NCBI GenBank assembly: GCA_002406055.1
Contig: DHMZ01000098.1
Coordinates: 1-64,000 of the forward strand
From: Spirochaetales bacterium UBA4629
GTDB taxonomy: Bacteria > Spirochaetota > Spirochaetia > Sphaerochaetales > Sphaerochaetaceae
Reading direction: 5' to 3'
DNA length: 64,000 nt
Under the pieces are notes generated by a model. The model ran no database searches and was not told where the DNA came from. It saw only the letters and a program-made list of their open reading frames with translations. Position 1 is the first letter of the stretch. Each line of letters starts with the position of its first letter. Shown here piece by piece: positions 1-8,812 of this stretch. The position numbers and the translations under genes were made by a program.

Positions 1-803
1 ATATCTTTTATCGATATATGAACATTTTGCGCTACTACATTACTAGCAGTAGAAGCCCCCTCTATAAGGGTTTGAGGAGAGATCTTTATAGAAATACCAA
101 TGGCTATCCCAACTAATGAAGCAATAACTGTCGTAATGAGATATAACGCAATAATCTTTCCACCTATTTTTCCTATCTCAGATAGATTTCCAAATTGACT
201 AAAAGCTGAGATTATTGAGAAAAAAACTACAGGAGCAACAACCATCTTCAAGCTATTCATAAACATAGTCTTAATTGGCGAGAAGATGTTAGAGTTAAGA
301 ATCTCTGTAACACCACTAGGACAAATAATTTTCATTATTAATCCTGTTATAATTGCGGCTATCAATGCCCCTAGGGTGTAATAAAGCTGTCTCTTATTAG
401 AACGAACCACTGTCATACGAACAGAATTGGTATTAGCTTGATTATGGTATTTTAGATCAGAAGCAAAAGAGCGAATAATCATACCTCTTATTGCATTTTC
501 AACATCATTATCCATTTCATCGACATTAATTTCAGAGCCAAACTCCAAACTTCGAGAAAAATCATAAGAATTACCCGGCACTGAAATCTCAACTATTACT
601 TCACCTAGCCATCTACGCACTTTTACAGTCATATATTTTGCGTCTTTATTGCTGTGAGAAATGAGGCTAGTCATAACTTCCTCACAAAGTAACCGTGCCT
701 TAGTTTTTTCTTTTTTTTCCAATCGTATTTTATCGAGTTGAACATCAATAAAATCCAATGCTTTTTCCATACCAGAAAAATCTATAGACTCTTTTATTAA
801 CAT
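1..803 (-). CDS. Dicarboxylate/amino-acid:cation symporter with N-terminal ATPase-like domain (partial)
   Basis: The start codon is the ATG at 801-803 and the gene runs off the left edge, leaving about 267 residues. From about residue 145 the protein becomes hydrophobic and carries the sodium:dicarboxylate symporter (SDF/DAACS) pattern, including FSPIKTMFMNSLKMVVAPVV followed by a second membrane segment. This family imports glutamate, aspartate or C4-dicarboxylates with cations. Residues 1-115 are soluble and resemble an anti-sigma/GHKL ATPase fold (CEEVMTSLISHS near residue 40). The N-box Asn expected four residues after the second Glu is Ser, and the DxGxPF box is not recognisable, so nucleotide binding is doubtful. 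The gene follows the unrecognised 454-residue gene after 105 bases that hold a LytTR-like repeat pair. The substrate cannot be told. Confidence 0.8.
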   Translation of the reverse strand, partial: MLIKESIDFSGMEKALDFIDVQLDKIRLEKKEKTKARLLCEEVMTSLISHSNKDAKYMTVKVRRWLGEVIVEISVPGNSYDFSRSLEFGSEINVDEMDNDVENAIRGMIIRSFASDLKYHNQANTNSVRMTVVRSNKRQLYYTLGALIAAIITGLIMKIICPSGVTEILNSNIFSPIKTMFMNSLKMVVAPVVFFSIISAFSQFGNLSEIGKIGGKIIALYLITTVIASLVGIAIGISIKISPQTLIEGASTASNVVAQNVHISIKD

Positions 804-869
804 ATTGCACCCTCTTCTTTGCAATGAACAATTTTATGATAAAAGAGATTTTAGGCAGTATCTAATAGC

Positions 870-899
870 ATATTTGGACTCAATGATTTCGAAATTGGT
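870..899 (-). promoter_or_regulatory. Putative LytTR-type operator upstream of the symporter gene
   Basis: On the minus strand ACCAATTTC (899-891) is followed, after a 12-base spacer, by the weaker copy TCCAAATAT (878-870). The first copy shares 11 bases, AACCAATTTCG, with the first copy of the operator at 5448-5477. A TATCAT that could serve as -10 lies 28 bases further on. Nine-base direct repeats 12 bases apart are the known AgrA/LytTR arrangement. Binding by the regulator at 6748-7473 is inferred. Confidence 0.5.
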
Positions 900-908
900 T
901 GTGTTAAC

Positions 909-2273
909 CTAATGCAAAAGCATAAGTGAATCTTCAATAGTTGTTATTTTAAGCTTCTCATCTACTAATTGAGTCTTTATTGGTTCTTCTAATAATTCGG
1001 CTGTTGAGACAGGATAATTTCGTTCATTATTACTTCTTAACAAATATGTTAGCCCCAAACTTAAATAATTAGTTTTCTTTTCAATAATAGAGGCCTCTTT
1101 CTCAAACACATTCATTTTTCTAAGACTTTTTACTAGACCATCAGACATCTTCTTTAAATATGTTGGTTGATAGTATCCTCCAAAAACAGAAAAGTCACGA
1201 AGAAAATAGATCTCTAAGAAAGATAAAAATAATCCAGGAAGCAACACACCCTCATCTATTTTTTCTTCAAGTGATTCTCGTTGAAAAGAAATAACAACCT
1301 CTTCTCTTAAAGAGTTTTCTCCAATTAAAACTAACTCTCCATTCTTTTCTTTTAGATGAAGGGGAAATAGTATTGCAGAGCTATCTAAAGCCCAAAAGAA
1401 ATGTGTACCTCCCCCACAATCTGTCCAACAACCAGAAACACCGTCAAGATTCGCTAATAGCAATGACCTTAACTCTTTATTAAAAAGAATATTATACAAG
1501 ATGCCATCCTCATATTGTATATCCCTCAAAAAGAGTCGAGAAGCAATAGTTTCAAGAGGCATCCACAAATACATTGGCTCTCTATCTAAAAAATACTTTT
1601 GTGAAAGTAAGGCATTAACAACAGTTGTTTGATCTTTGAGAGAATCATATTTTAAGACATCATCAGATAAAAAAACTTCATCACAAAGATTAAGTAGAGT
1701 ATCTCCCATACCTTTAGAAATTGTTTTTAGTAATACTTCTTTCCCTATTCTTTCTTTGGCTCTATTAATCATTTCATTATTAATACCATATAAGGCAGCA
1801 ACACATTGACGTTTTAGCTTCCAATGATATAAAGGAAGACGAAAAGATTCTTGAGGAGATAAAGTATCATATATTAGCATCCCTCTAGGATAAACAGTAT
1901 TTGTAAGATTAACGTTTGATGCGGCAAAAAAAGGAACAACAGAAGATTCTTCACCATGTATTCTTAACCAAGAATCATACAAAATAGTCTCTTGGACAGT
2001 CATAAATTCAGATGCAAAGTGATGATGATTAGATGTCGATAGACAGCGATTAACTTGAATAATACGAGAAGCTTCCTCTGCTTTTTCGTCGCCAAAGAAA
2101 GGCGTGAAATAAGAACGTACTTCTTCTAGTAAATCACTTGATGGCATAATAGAAGGAAGGGAAAAATGGCGTATTTTCCTCAAATAATCACTAATTGTTG
2201 TCCCTCCCTCCTTCTTAATTAGCTCTCCAATTGCAGGATACTTTTGAGAGAGCAATAAAACATGTTCATTCAT
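909..2273 (-). CDS. Unrecognised 454-residue protein in the aminotransferase/MATE operon
   Basis: I do not recognise this family. The protein is soluble, with no signal peptide or membrane segment. Visible landmarks are a His cluster (STSNHHHFASEF, about residues 79-90), a Gly/Cys/Trp patch (GVSGCWTDCGGGTHFFWALD, near residue 280) and FGGYYQPTYL near residue 370. These could be active-site or metal-binding elements, but I cannot assign chemistry. Its ATG lies inside the 3' end of the MATE gene (8-base overlap), so the two are translationally coupled and it is the third gene of the aminotransferase-MATE unit. The context suggests a role in making or handling the compound that the aminotransferase produces and the MATE protein moves. 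Confidence 0.6.
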   Translation of the reverse strand: MNEHVLLLSQKYPAIGELIKKEGGTTISDYLRKIRHFSLPSIMPSSDLLEEVRSYFTPFFGDEKAEEASRIIQVNRCLSTSNHHHFASEFMTVQETILYDSWLRIHGEESSVVPFFAASNVNLTNTVYPRGMLIYDTLSPQESFRLPLYHWKLKRQCVAALYGINNEMINRAKERIGKEVLLKTISKGMGDTLLNLCDEVFLSDDVLKYDSLKDQTTVVNALLSQKYFLDREPMYLWMPLETIASRLFLRDIQYEDGILYNILFNKELRSLLLANLDGVSGCWTDCGGGTHFFWALDSSAILFPLHLKEKNGELVLIGENSLREEVVISFQRESLEEKIDEGVLLPGLFLSFLEIYFLRDFSVFGGYYQPTYLKKMSDGLVKSLRKMNVFEKEASIIEKKTNYLSLGLTYLLRSNNERNYPVSTAELLEEPIKTQLVDEKLKITTIEDSLMLLH

Positions 2274-4026
2274 CTTTTCTCTCCTCTAAGTTAACAGAGA
2301 GGACAGTGTTATTCATATTCAGAATTCGGGTATATGCTTTTTGATTTGTAAGCTTATCTAATAGATTAATATTGTTTAATCGAAGAATATCTTCTTCATC
2401 AACAAAGGTAAGTGGATTGAAGGGAGAACCATTATCTCTTATGCGAACAACAATATTGCCATTCTCTAAAAATAGACATATATCAATCGTATCTATCTTA
2501 CTATTATGGTTGATGATATATAAAACAACTTCTTCGAATGCAAGAGCTAAAAAAGTTCCTTTCTTACGTGAAATTCCGTTTTTACTACAAAAGCTTTCAA
2601 TCTCTTGGTGAACATTATCTACATCCTCAATTTTACCTTTTATAGAAAAAGTATGACATTCTGGTGCAACAAATTTTTTCATATCGAGAATCGCTATATT
2701 CTTGTATCGTCTTTTCTCATAAATTAAAGTGCATAAGAGAGAAAAGAACTCAACAAGTAAGCACCATATAGCTACTACGATAAGGCTAGCAAAGCTTACT
2801 TTTGTTATAAAAAAAGCAGCAATCAAGAGCAAAAATATTCTAAATACCATGTTTTGCAAAAAGAGCAACAAAACAGATAAGTTTTGTCTTTCAATACTTG
2901 GATAAATGCGAGAAAGAAGATCATTAAGCCAAAAGAAAGGAAGACTAAGAAGCATAATTCGGAATGCCAAAACAGTTCCATCTAATGGTTCTATCCCATA
3001 TGAAAGGAGAAATTGCTTAGAAAAAAGGACCAATGCTACTCCTATTATGGCAACCATTAGATAAGTGTACTTCAGTAAAAGCGATGTCATCTTTCTAAAG
3101 CCGAAAAAATCTCTTTCGCCATAGAGCATGCTTCCCAATGAAGAAATTGTTTGTAAAGCCCCACCTGCAAATATCTTTAAAATGAACTTTAATCTGCCGT
3201 AAAGAGCATAGAGAGCAACGCCAATATTGCCTGTAAAATACATTAATAGAAGGTTAACTATTAAACCTGATATTATCCTACTAACCTTATCTACTGCAAA
3301 TGATGTGCAAGATTTAAAGAGTTCAACTAAATCATTTTTTAATCCTTTAAATGCAAAAGAAAAATGGAAGGTTCTACTCTTTGAAAATAGATATGGCATA
3401 CATACTACTATTCCCATAGCATTGCCAACTAGAGATGCTAGCGATGCACCTGCAACACCCATCGAGAGCACTTTCATGAAGACTATATCTAAGATAACAT
3501 TCACTATATTTGCTGTTACTATTGATTTCATAGCTAGACTTGAATGATTATCTAAGACAGCAAATTCAGACAAAACAAGCTCAAGTCCAACAAATGGAGA
3601 TGATAATAGGACAAAGAAAGCATAACGAGATACCTCGCCTGAAATTTGTCCGTTATTAGTTAAAACTCTACCCCATAGATTACAAAATGGAAGCAATATC
3701 CAACAAAAAAGGCTACCAATAAGCGTTAAAATGAATGATAAAGTGAATACTTGATTAGCCCTATCATGTTGCCTTTTTCCAAGTAGAATTGAAGCAAGAA
3801 TTGGCCCACCAGATGAGATAACAAAACCAGGAAACTCAGCTAAGTCAATAAAACTATCGCATAGCCCCGCTGCTGCAACAGCATCCGCGCCTAGAAGCCA
3901 CCCGATGAGCATAAAGTCTATAACAAGCACAAGGTACGAAGATGCAGTTACAACTGTACCGACGCCAAAGAATTCTCTAGTCTTATTGCGAATGATTATC
4001 TCATTTCTTTGGTATGAGTAATCCAT
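2266..4026 (-). CDS. MATE-family transporter with C-terminal GHKL ATPase-like domain
   Basis: A 586-residue inner-membrane protein. Residues 1 to about 445 form a MATE/MatE-type multidrug exporter with about 12 membrane segments; the early stretch GLCDSFIDLAEFPGF is typical. Residues about 460-580 are a cytosolic HATPase_c_2-like domain of the RsbW/SpoIIAB kind, with LALAFEEVVLYIINHN and an intact RIRDNGSPFNP ATP-lid motif. The usual N-box Asn (ExxxN) is Tyr, so ATP hydrolysis or kinase activity is uncertain. The ATG follows the aminotransferase stop directly and has a good ribosome site (AAGGAG). MATE proteins with such a tail occur in gut anaerobes. Here the tail could gate transport or bind a regulator; that is inference. 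Confidence 0.85.
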   Translation of the reverse strand: MDYSYQRNEIIIRNKTREFFGVGTVVTASSYLVLVIDFMLIGWLLGADAVAAAGLCDSFIDLAEFPGFVISSGGPILASILLGKRQHDRANQVFTLSFILTLIGSLFCWILLPFCNLWGRVLTNNGQISGEVSRYAFFVLLSSPFVGLELVLSEFAVLDNHSSLAMKSIVTANIVNVILDIVFMKVLSMGVAGASLASLVGNAMGIVVCMPYLFSKSRTFHFSFAFKGLKNDLVELFKSCTSFAVDKVSRIISGLIVNLLLMYFTGNIGVALYALYGRLKFILKIFAGGALQTISSLGSMLYGERDFFGFRKMTSLLLKYTYLMVAIIGVALVLFSKQFLLSYGIEPLDGTVLAFRIMLLSLPFFWLNDLLSRIYPSIERQNLSVLLLFLQNMVFRIFLLLIAAFFITKVSFASLIVVAIWCLLVEFFSLLCTLIYEKRRYKNIAILDMKKFVAPECHTFSIKGKIEDVDNVHQEIESFCSKNGISRKKGTFLALAFEEVVLYIINHNSKIDTIDICLFLENGNIVVRIRDNGSPFNPLTFVDEEDILRLNNINLLDKLTNQKAYTRILNMNNTVLSVNLEERKDE

Positions 4027-5379
4027 TTATTTATTCTCCTTGATATAATCCTTAATTTCTGGATATCTTCTTTTATAGAAATAGAGCATCTCATCTGTGA
4101 CATAGCCAGAATTAACATCACAAATAGCATCTTCCAATAATTGAAAGCCTTTGTTTAGATGCTCTATGCTAATCGAAAATGGAGGCTGTATTCTAAGGGT
4201 GTTGCCACCTACAGTAATAAGTAACAAACCTTTTTCATAGCATCTAAAAGCAATTTTAAAGGCAGAAAGCCTGTCTCTATTCCCTTCTTCATCAAAGATC
4301 TGAATGCCATATGAAAAGCCTTCACCAACTATTTTTATTCTTCCTTTCATTTTGCTTTTACTGACAAGATTTTTTTGAAGTGATGAAAGAAGCTCAATCT
4401 TGTTTTTCAGCATATTTTTAAATTCTTTTGAACACATGTAATCGAACTGTGCAATACCAGTAGCACATGCGAGCTGATAGCCAGCGATAGTAGATGCACA
4501 AAGCTCAGCATTGAGACTCTCCATAATCTCACTTCTTGCCATAAAAGCACCTAGGGGCAAACCTGCCCCAAGACTCTTTCCCAAAACAATTCCATCAGGA
4601 ATTACATTATAGTGTTCAATACTAAACCAAGAACCGCTTCTAAAGAAACCTTGTTGAACCTCGTCCGAGATAAAGAGAATCCCATGCTTCTTACATAAGA
4701 GATATAATTGCCGAATAAACTCTTTTTTTGCTGGCCTTAAACCACCATCTCCCTGTATTGGTTCAATAAAGACGGCAGCAACATCTTTTGGGTTAAGACC
4801 ATTTTTAAAGGCTTCTTCAATTTCAGCGAGGTAGTTATTATCTTTTATATCAGGATCATCTTCATAGAAATAACTAAAAATATGAATGTTTTTAAGTATT
4901 GGAAAATTTCCCCTATCCATATCAGATATATTTGAAGAAGCATATGTATTACCATGAAAAGAATTTTTGAAACTAATAATCTCATTGCGTTTGGTATATG
5001 CTTTAGCAAAATTAAAGGCCATATCTATGGCACTAGAACCGCAAAGAGTAAAAAGTATTTTGCTAGGAATTTTACCTGGGTATATAGAAGCAAGTCTCTC
5101 TGCATATTCAACCATAGGTTGGTTTAGAGAATAGCAAGTACAATATTGAGTGCATTTTTCAACTTGTTTTTTAATAGCCTCGCTAATAGTTGGATGCGCG
5201 CCACCTAAATTCAGAGAAGATGCACTTGAAAGAAAATCAATGTAACTTCTGCCATCAACATCTATAACAGTATCACCATTAACAGAATCCACAACAAGAG
5301 GAAAGTATAATAGATGTTGCCCAGGAGCAATTAACTCCGAGTCTTTCTGGAAAATATAACTGCTTTTTCTTTTATCCAC
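4027..5379 (-). CDS. Class III PLP-dependent aminotransferase
   Basis: A 450-residue fold-type I enzyme of the ornithine/acetylornithine/diaminobutyrate aminotransferase class. It shows the cofactor Asp in FISDEVQQGFF (near 237), the Schiff-base Lys in LGKSLGAGLPLGAF (near 266) and the C-terminal RIQPPF. It moves an amino group, usually from a terminal amine or omega-amino acid, to a 2-oxo acid; the exact substrate is not visible. The start is GTG (5377-5379) with only a weak ribosome site, preceded by an 18-base perfect palindrome. It is the first gene of the unit that continues into the MATE transporter and the 454-residue protein. The LytTR-like repeats upstream suggest control by the adjacent two-component system. 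Confidence 0.88.
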   Translation of the reverse strand: MDKRKSSYIFQKDSELIAPGQHLLYFPLVVDSVNGDTVIDVDGRSYIDFLSSASSLNLGGAHPTISEAIKKQVEKCTQYCTCYSLNQPMVEYAERLASIYPGKIPSKILFTLCGSSAIDMAFNFAKAYTKRNEIISFKNSFHGNTYASSNISDMDRGNFPILKNIHIFSYFYEDDPDIKDNNYLAEIEEAFKNGLNPKDVAAVFIEPIQGDGGLRPAKKEFIRQLYLLCKKHGILFISDEVQQGFFRSGSWFSIEHYNVIPDGIVLGKSLGAGLPLGAFMARSEIMESLNAELCASTIAGYQLACATGIAQFDYMCSKEFKNMLKNKIELLSSLQKNLVSKSKMKGRIKIVGEGFSYGIQIFDEEGNRDRLSAFKIAFRCYEKGLLLITVGGNTLRIQPPFSISIEHLNKGFQLLEDAICDVNSGYVTDEMLYFYKRRYPEIKDYIKENK

Positions 5380-5390
5380 TCTATAGTGCC

Positions 5391-5408
5391 CACTTATTTA
5401 AATAAGTG
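5391..5408. repeat. 18-base perfect palindrome in the aminotransferase 5' leader
   Basis: CACTTATTTAAATAAGTG reads identically on both strands and lies 11 bases before the GTG start, downstream of the likely -10 (5410-5420). As RNA it could pair with itself and mask the weak ribosome site; as DNA it could be an operator. Nothing in the sequence decides between these. Confidence 0.5.
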
Positions 5409-5447
5409 AATGATAACATAGTGAATTTTTAAATTTTCAGTGAAGGT

Positions 5448-5477
5448 GAAATTGGTCAATAAAATTACGAAATTGGT
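5448..5477 (-). promoter_or_regulatory. Putative LytTR-type operator of the aminotransferase operon
   Basis: Minus strand: ACCAATTTC (5477-5469), a 12-base spacer, then an identical ACCAATTTC (5456-5448). About 27 bases downstream is TATGTT (5420-5415), overlapping TATCAT (5415-5410), a usable -10 without a good -35, as expected for an activated promoter. The spacing matches AgrA/LytTR sites, and the LytTR regulator gene is adjacent. Confidence 0.6.
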
Positions 5478-6751
5478 TAGTTTGTGTTGAGAATGACACA
5501 GACAGTACAAATAGAGTTTTCAACCTTATAATTAACTATTCCATTGTATCGATTAGCAGAATAAATAATGCTGTCTATGCCAACAGAGCGAGTAACTGGC
5601 AAGCCATTCTCTAATTTTAGATTAGATTTACACCCATTACTTACAGTAATTACAGTTTTAGTGCCAAGAGTTCTAATGTAGGTTTGAATGGGTACTGTTG
5701 TCATTATCTCAATTGAGGCATTAAGAGCATTCTCAAGAAGATTGGCCAAAATTGCAACAAAGTCAGTGTCAGCAATTTCTGTCTCAGATGGAGTATCTGC
5801 TTGGGCAAAAAATCCAATTTGGGCCTCTTTAGCCTTATGGGCATAAGATGAAAGAATACAATTAACCATAATATTAAGAGAGTAAAGAGAAAATGTATCC
5901 TCTTTCCTTTTTTCTCCAAGATAGTTCAAAATAGCTTCCGTATTATTTTCTCTTGCCATACTAGCTATTTGTTCATCATGGTGACGAATATCATGTCTAA
6001 GTCGACGATTTTCTTCCTCTGTTTTTCTTGCGTTTTCTATATAGGAGAGCAAATAATCAATGTTTTGCTTTACAAGCTCATCCCTAGATTCTTTCTTCAT
6101 ATAGTATATATTGCTAATACAAAGTACATTTGCAGCAATAAATGTAAGAACAATTAGTAAAAAAAGCACTAGTGTATCTAAATCTATTTCCAGCTGTATT
6201 TTTATTTTTGTTAATAAAATAACAAAAACGAAGAAATAGAGTACGGAGACGCCGCACATTGAACGCCAATTCTTGGAGCGAAAGCCACTAACCTCTTTTA
6301 TTAATGGACGGCCATACTTTCTATACAAGAAAAGAAGAGGCAAACATATTAATATATTTATTAAACTACGTATAATGTAGATAGTAGCCATTGGCATATT
6401 AAAAAAGAAGAACCTACATACGTAAGTAGCAATAGTCCAGGAAATACAGAAGATAGAGCCATAGGACAGCCACAAATAACACTTTTTCCAAAAGCCATCT
6501 GCAGATGCATATATGAACGTTGCCCAATAATATAAATAAGAAACCATCAAGGAAACTGGAAGTCTGGCTGACTCAGGTAAAAAGCTGTAACACAGTATTA
6601 AATCAAAAAAAAGCACTACTCCCGCTAGACACCAAAGGAAGGCTGTTTTTTTCAAAGAAAATCTTCTCTCTTCCATTAATAATGCCGCAGATAGATGAAC
6701 AGCAAATAGTGATAATACAATAATGAAGGTAACTACGATAACTCTTATCAT
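5477..6751 (-). CDS. AgrC-like sensor histidine kinase (GHKL)
   Basis: A 424-residue kinase. The first 215 or so residues hold six to seven membrane segments without a periplasmic domain, as in AgrC and related peptide or small-ligand sensors. The phosphoacceptor His lies in RLRHDIRHHDEQI near residue 250, where the family has RHD. The GHKL N-box is LANLLENALNAS, followed by ITVSNGC. The ATG overlaps the stop of the response-regulator gene (ATGA at 6748-6751), so the two are co-translated. No agrB- or agrD-like gene is visible in the window, so the signal is unknown. Likely target promoters are at 5448-5477 and 870-899. Confidence 0.88.
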   Translation of the reverse strand: MIRVIVVTFIIVLSLFAVHLSAALLMEERRFSLKKTAFLWCLAGVVLFFDLILCYSFLPESARLPVSLMVSYLYYWATFIYASADGFWKKCYLWLSYGSIFCISWTIATYVCRFFFFNMPMATIYIIRSLINILICLPLLFLYRKYGRPLIKEVSGFRSKNWRSMCGVSVLYFFVFVILLTKIKIQLEIDLDTLVLFLLIVLTFIAANVLCISNIYYMKKESRDELVKQNIDYLLSYIENARKTEEENRRLRHDIRHHDEQIASMARENNTEAILNYLGEKRKEDTFSLYSLNIMVNCILSSYAHKAKEAQIGFFAQADTPSETEIADTDFVAILANLLENALNASIEIMTTVPIQTYIRTLGTKTVITVSNGCKSNLKLENGLPVTRSVGIDSIIYSANRYNGIVNYKVENSICTVCVILNTN

Positions 6752-7473
6752 CGCTTTGCCTCATTTATGTAGTATGAAAAGAACTCTTCTTTAATTTGAG
6801 AGCGCAATCGTCGTGGCACAGGGATAATTGAGCCATTTTCCATAATCAAATTTACCCCTGTAAAATTGGAAGCATGGCTTAAATTTATAATAAAAGAGGC
6901 GCCACATGTCACAAAGCTACTATAGCCCAAGAGACTTTCCTTGATTTCTTCAAACGATAGCCATGTAACCAAGCTTTTTCCAGATGATAAGAAGAAGACT
7001 CTGCGCTTATCTCTTGTTTCTACATATAAAATTTCTTCTATAGCTATACGATGAATTTTTCCTTCAGAAGAAACAAGAATCCAAGCTTTACTCTTTCTAG
7101 AAGAAATAACTCTATCTAAGGAAGCATTAAATCTTTCTTGAGTAAATGGTTTTTGAATATAATCTGCAACATGCAGAGAAAATGCATCTACTGCATAATC
7201 AGAACTAGTAGTAAGAAAGATAATATCTACACTAGGGCTAAGGTTAGTTATTTCATGAGCTAGCTCAGTTCCTAACATCCCCGGCATACAAATATCTAAT
7301 AGAAGAATATCTGAGCCACCTGTTTTTTCAAAGGACTCTAATGTGTCAAAAGCAGAAGAAAAGACACTGCTTTCAATATAAAGTTCAGGGTGCTGTGCCA
7401 TATAGACTTTAAGATTATCGAAAATCTTTTTTCGTTCTATAGCATCATCATCACAAATAGATATCTTGAGCAT
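6748..7473 (-). CDS. LytTR-family response regulator (AgrA-like)
   Basis: A 241-residue two-domain regulator. The receiver has the acidic pair ICDDDA near the start, the phosphorylated Asp in ILLLDICMPGML, and Thr/Lys elements in FLTTSSDY and IQKPF. From about residue 140 a LytTR DNA-binding domain follows (KIHRIAIEEILYVETRDKRR, then PVPRRL near the end). LytTR domains bind paired 9-10-base direct repeats. Such repeats occur upstream of the neighbouring aminotransferase and symporter genes but not clearly upstream of this gene, arguing against simple autoregulation. Ribosome site AAGGGA; the kinase gene follows with a 4-base overlap. Confidence 0.9.
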   Translation of the reverse strand: MLKISICDDDAIERKKIFDNLKVYMAQHPELYIESSVFSSAFDTLESFEKTGGSDILLLDICMPGMLGTELAHEITNLSPSVDIIFLTTSSDYAVDAFSLHVADYIQKPFTQERFNASLDRVISSRKSKAWILVSSEGKIHRIAIEEILYVETRDKRRVFFLSSGKSLVTWLSFEEIKESLLGYSSFVTCGASFIINLSHASNFTGVNLIMENGSIIPVPRRLRSQIKEEFFSYYINEAKR

Positions 7474-7523
7474 CCCCTTTCCCTTATAAAAGCACAGATA
7501 GTTAACTACCTTACCAAAGCTAA

Positions 7524-7532
7524 ATTATATCA
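7524..7532 (-). promoter_or_regulatory. Extended -10 promoter of the two-component operon
   Basis: The minus strand reads TGATATAAT, an extended -10 (TGnTATAAT), about 50 bases before the regulator ATG. No convincing -35 is present, which is usual for extended -10 promoters. Confidence 0.5.
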
Positions 7533-7546
7533 CAATAAAAATGGAC

Positions 7547-7570
7547 AAAAGATATAAACTTATATCCTTT
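7547..7570 (-). terminator. A+T-rich hairpin after the outer-membrane protein gene
   Basis: On the minus strand, just past the stop at 7574, AAAGGATATAA and TTATATCTTTT pair over 11 positions around a GT turn and end in a short T run. The stem is A+T-rich, so the terminator is weakly supported. Confidence 0.4.
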
Positions 7571-7573
7571 TCT

Positions 7574-8740
7574 TTAGAAATCTAAGAAGAAAGTAACGTT
7601 AGTTGTTATTCTTCCGCTCTGTGTATACTTTTCTCTATCAACAAGTAGATAGTTAACTTCATATCCAAGATCGATGAAATCGAAGAATGACATCTCTAAC
7701 TGCGCACCAACAGAAGCAAGGAAATTCTCTTCACTTCTACTTGTATTAAATACATTACCCCAACCATAACCAACATCTACAAAAAGATTAAGTCTAGGAG
7801 CAACTTTATCCATACCAACATCTGGACCAACAAATCTTAAATCTAAATTATTTACAGTTGTAAACTCTGTTTGATATGTATAGGTATTAAAACCTCTAAC
7901 TTTTCGACCTAAAGATACAGGTCCAATGACGTAAGATGGAACAGCACTACCTGTTGTATAGTTAAAATTAAACCTATCAACAAGAGATATAGAGAACATG
8001 CTCTTATTTTCCTTTTTTAACTCATATAATGTCTTAGCACCAACAACATTAAAAGTAAGAGATGAATAATCTGAGTATCCTGACAAAGTTGAGTTTAGAG
8101 ACTTTGGACCTAACTTATAGTCAACTCTTGCCCATAATCCATCATTTGTATGAAGAGTATCTTCCATCAAATCAAGCTTAAGAGAAAGAGCAAGCTCTAA
8201 ACCTAAAAGAGCCTTATCTTTTCCATTTAATTCAGGGTAAATCTTTTTGTTATAATCGTCGCTAACAATAGATGTAAGGTTTCCTTTTATGTTAAAAGGA
8301 CCAAAAGATGAGCCACTATTGTACTTCTCATATCTTCCATTTAAAAACAAAGTTAGAGTTAATAAATCTTTGTTTTCAACAGGACTCTTTAAAAAACCTT
8401 GAAGGAATCTTAGAGAAAGCTCGTTAATCCAAACATTAAATCTTAGAGCATCTCTACTCTCCCAAGAGCCATCATCAAAGTTATTCTTTCCACTCTCTTC
8501 GTCAAGCCACATCAGACGCTGAGAGTAGCCCTCTCCAACTAAGACACGCAGCTCTGTGTTGTTTCCTTCTATAATTTCAGGTAATTCATAACCAACACCA
8601 AGAAGAGCATAGGAAGGGAAAAAACCATAGAGAATATCTGGATGCTGAGCCATATCACCAAAAACGAAATGCAAGTTGGATGCAAATACATTCGATATTC
8701 CAATTAAAACAACCAATAAAAAAAGAAATAGCTTTTTCAT
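7574..8740 (-). CDS. Outer-membrane beta-barrel protein, function unknown
   Basis: About 388 residues. The start is the ATG at 8738-8740, with ribosome site GGTGGAG; the GTG two codons earlier overlaps that site. A signal peptide (KKLFLFLLVVLIGISNVFAS) precedes alternating amphipathic strands rich in Tyr, Asn and Gly. The protein ends TNVTFFLDF with a terminal Phe, the usual sorting signal for BamA-inserted barrels. No known porin or enzyme signature is recognised. It is monocistronic, with a hairpin after the stop, and lies between the two-component genes and a tRNA gene on the other strand. It could be a porin or adhesin; the sequence does not show which. Confidence 0.65.
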   Translation of the reverse strand: MKKLFLFLLVVLIGISNVFASNLHFVFGDMAQHPDILYGFFPSYALLGVGYELPEIIEGNNTELRVLVGEGYSQRLMWLDEESGKNNFDDGSWESRDALRFNVWINELSLRFLQGFLKSPVENKDLLTLTLFLNGRYEKYNSGSSFGPFNIKGNLTSIVSDDYNKKIYPELNGKDKALLGLELALSLKLDLMEDTLHTNDGLWARVDYKLGPKSLNSTLSGYSDYSSLTFNVVGAKTLYELKKENKSMFSISLVDRFNFNYTTGSAVPSYVIGPVSLGRKVRGFNTYTYQTEFTTVNNLDLRFVGPDVGMDKVAPRLNLFVDVGYGWGNVFNTSRSEENFLASVGAQLEMSFFDFIDLGYEVNYLLVDREKYTQSGRITTNVTFFLDF

Positions 8741-8812
8741 AGACACTCCACCTATTTATTCTATTTCAATTTCAAAGAATAAAGGAAGAGGAAAAATAGA
8801 TATCTGTAGTAG

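Noticed and set aside
5477..7473. A complete agr quorum-sensing system
   Set aside because: Only the kinase and regulator are present; no agrB-type protease or agrD-like peptide gene could be found nearby.
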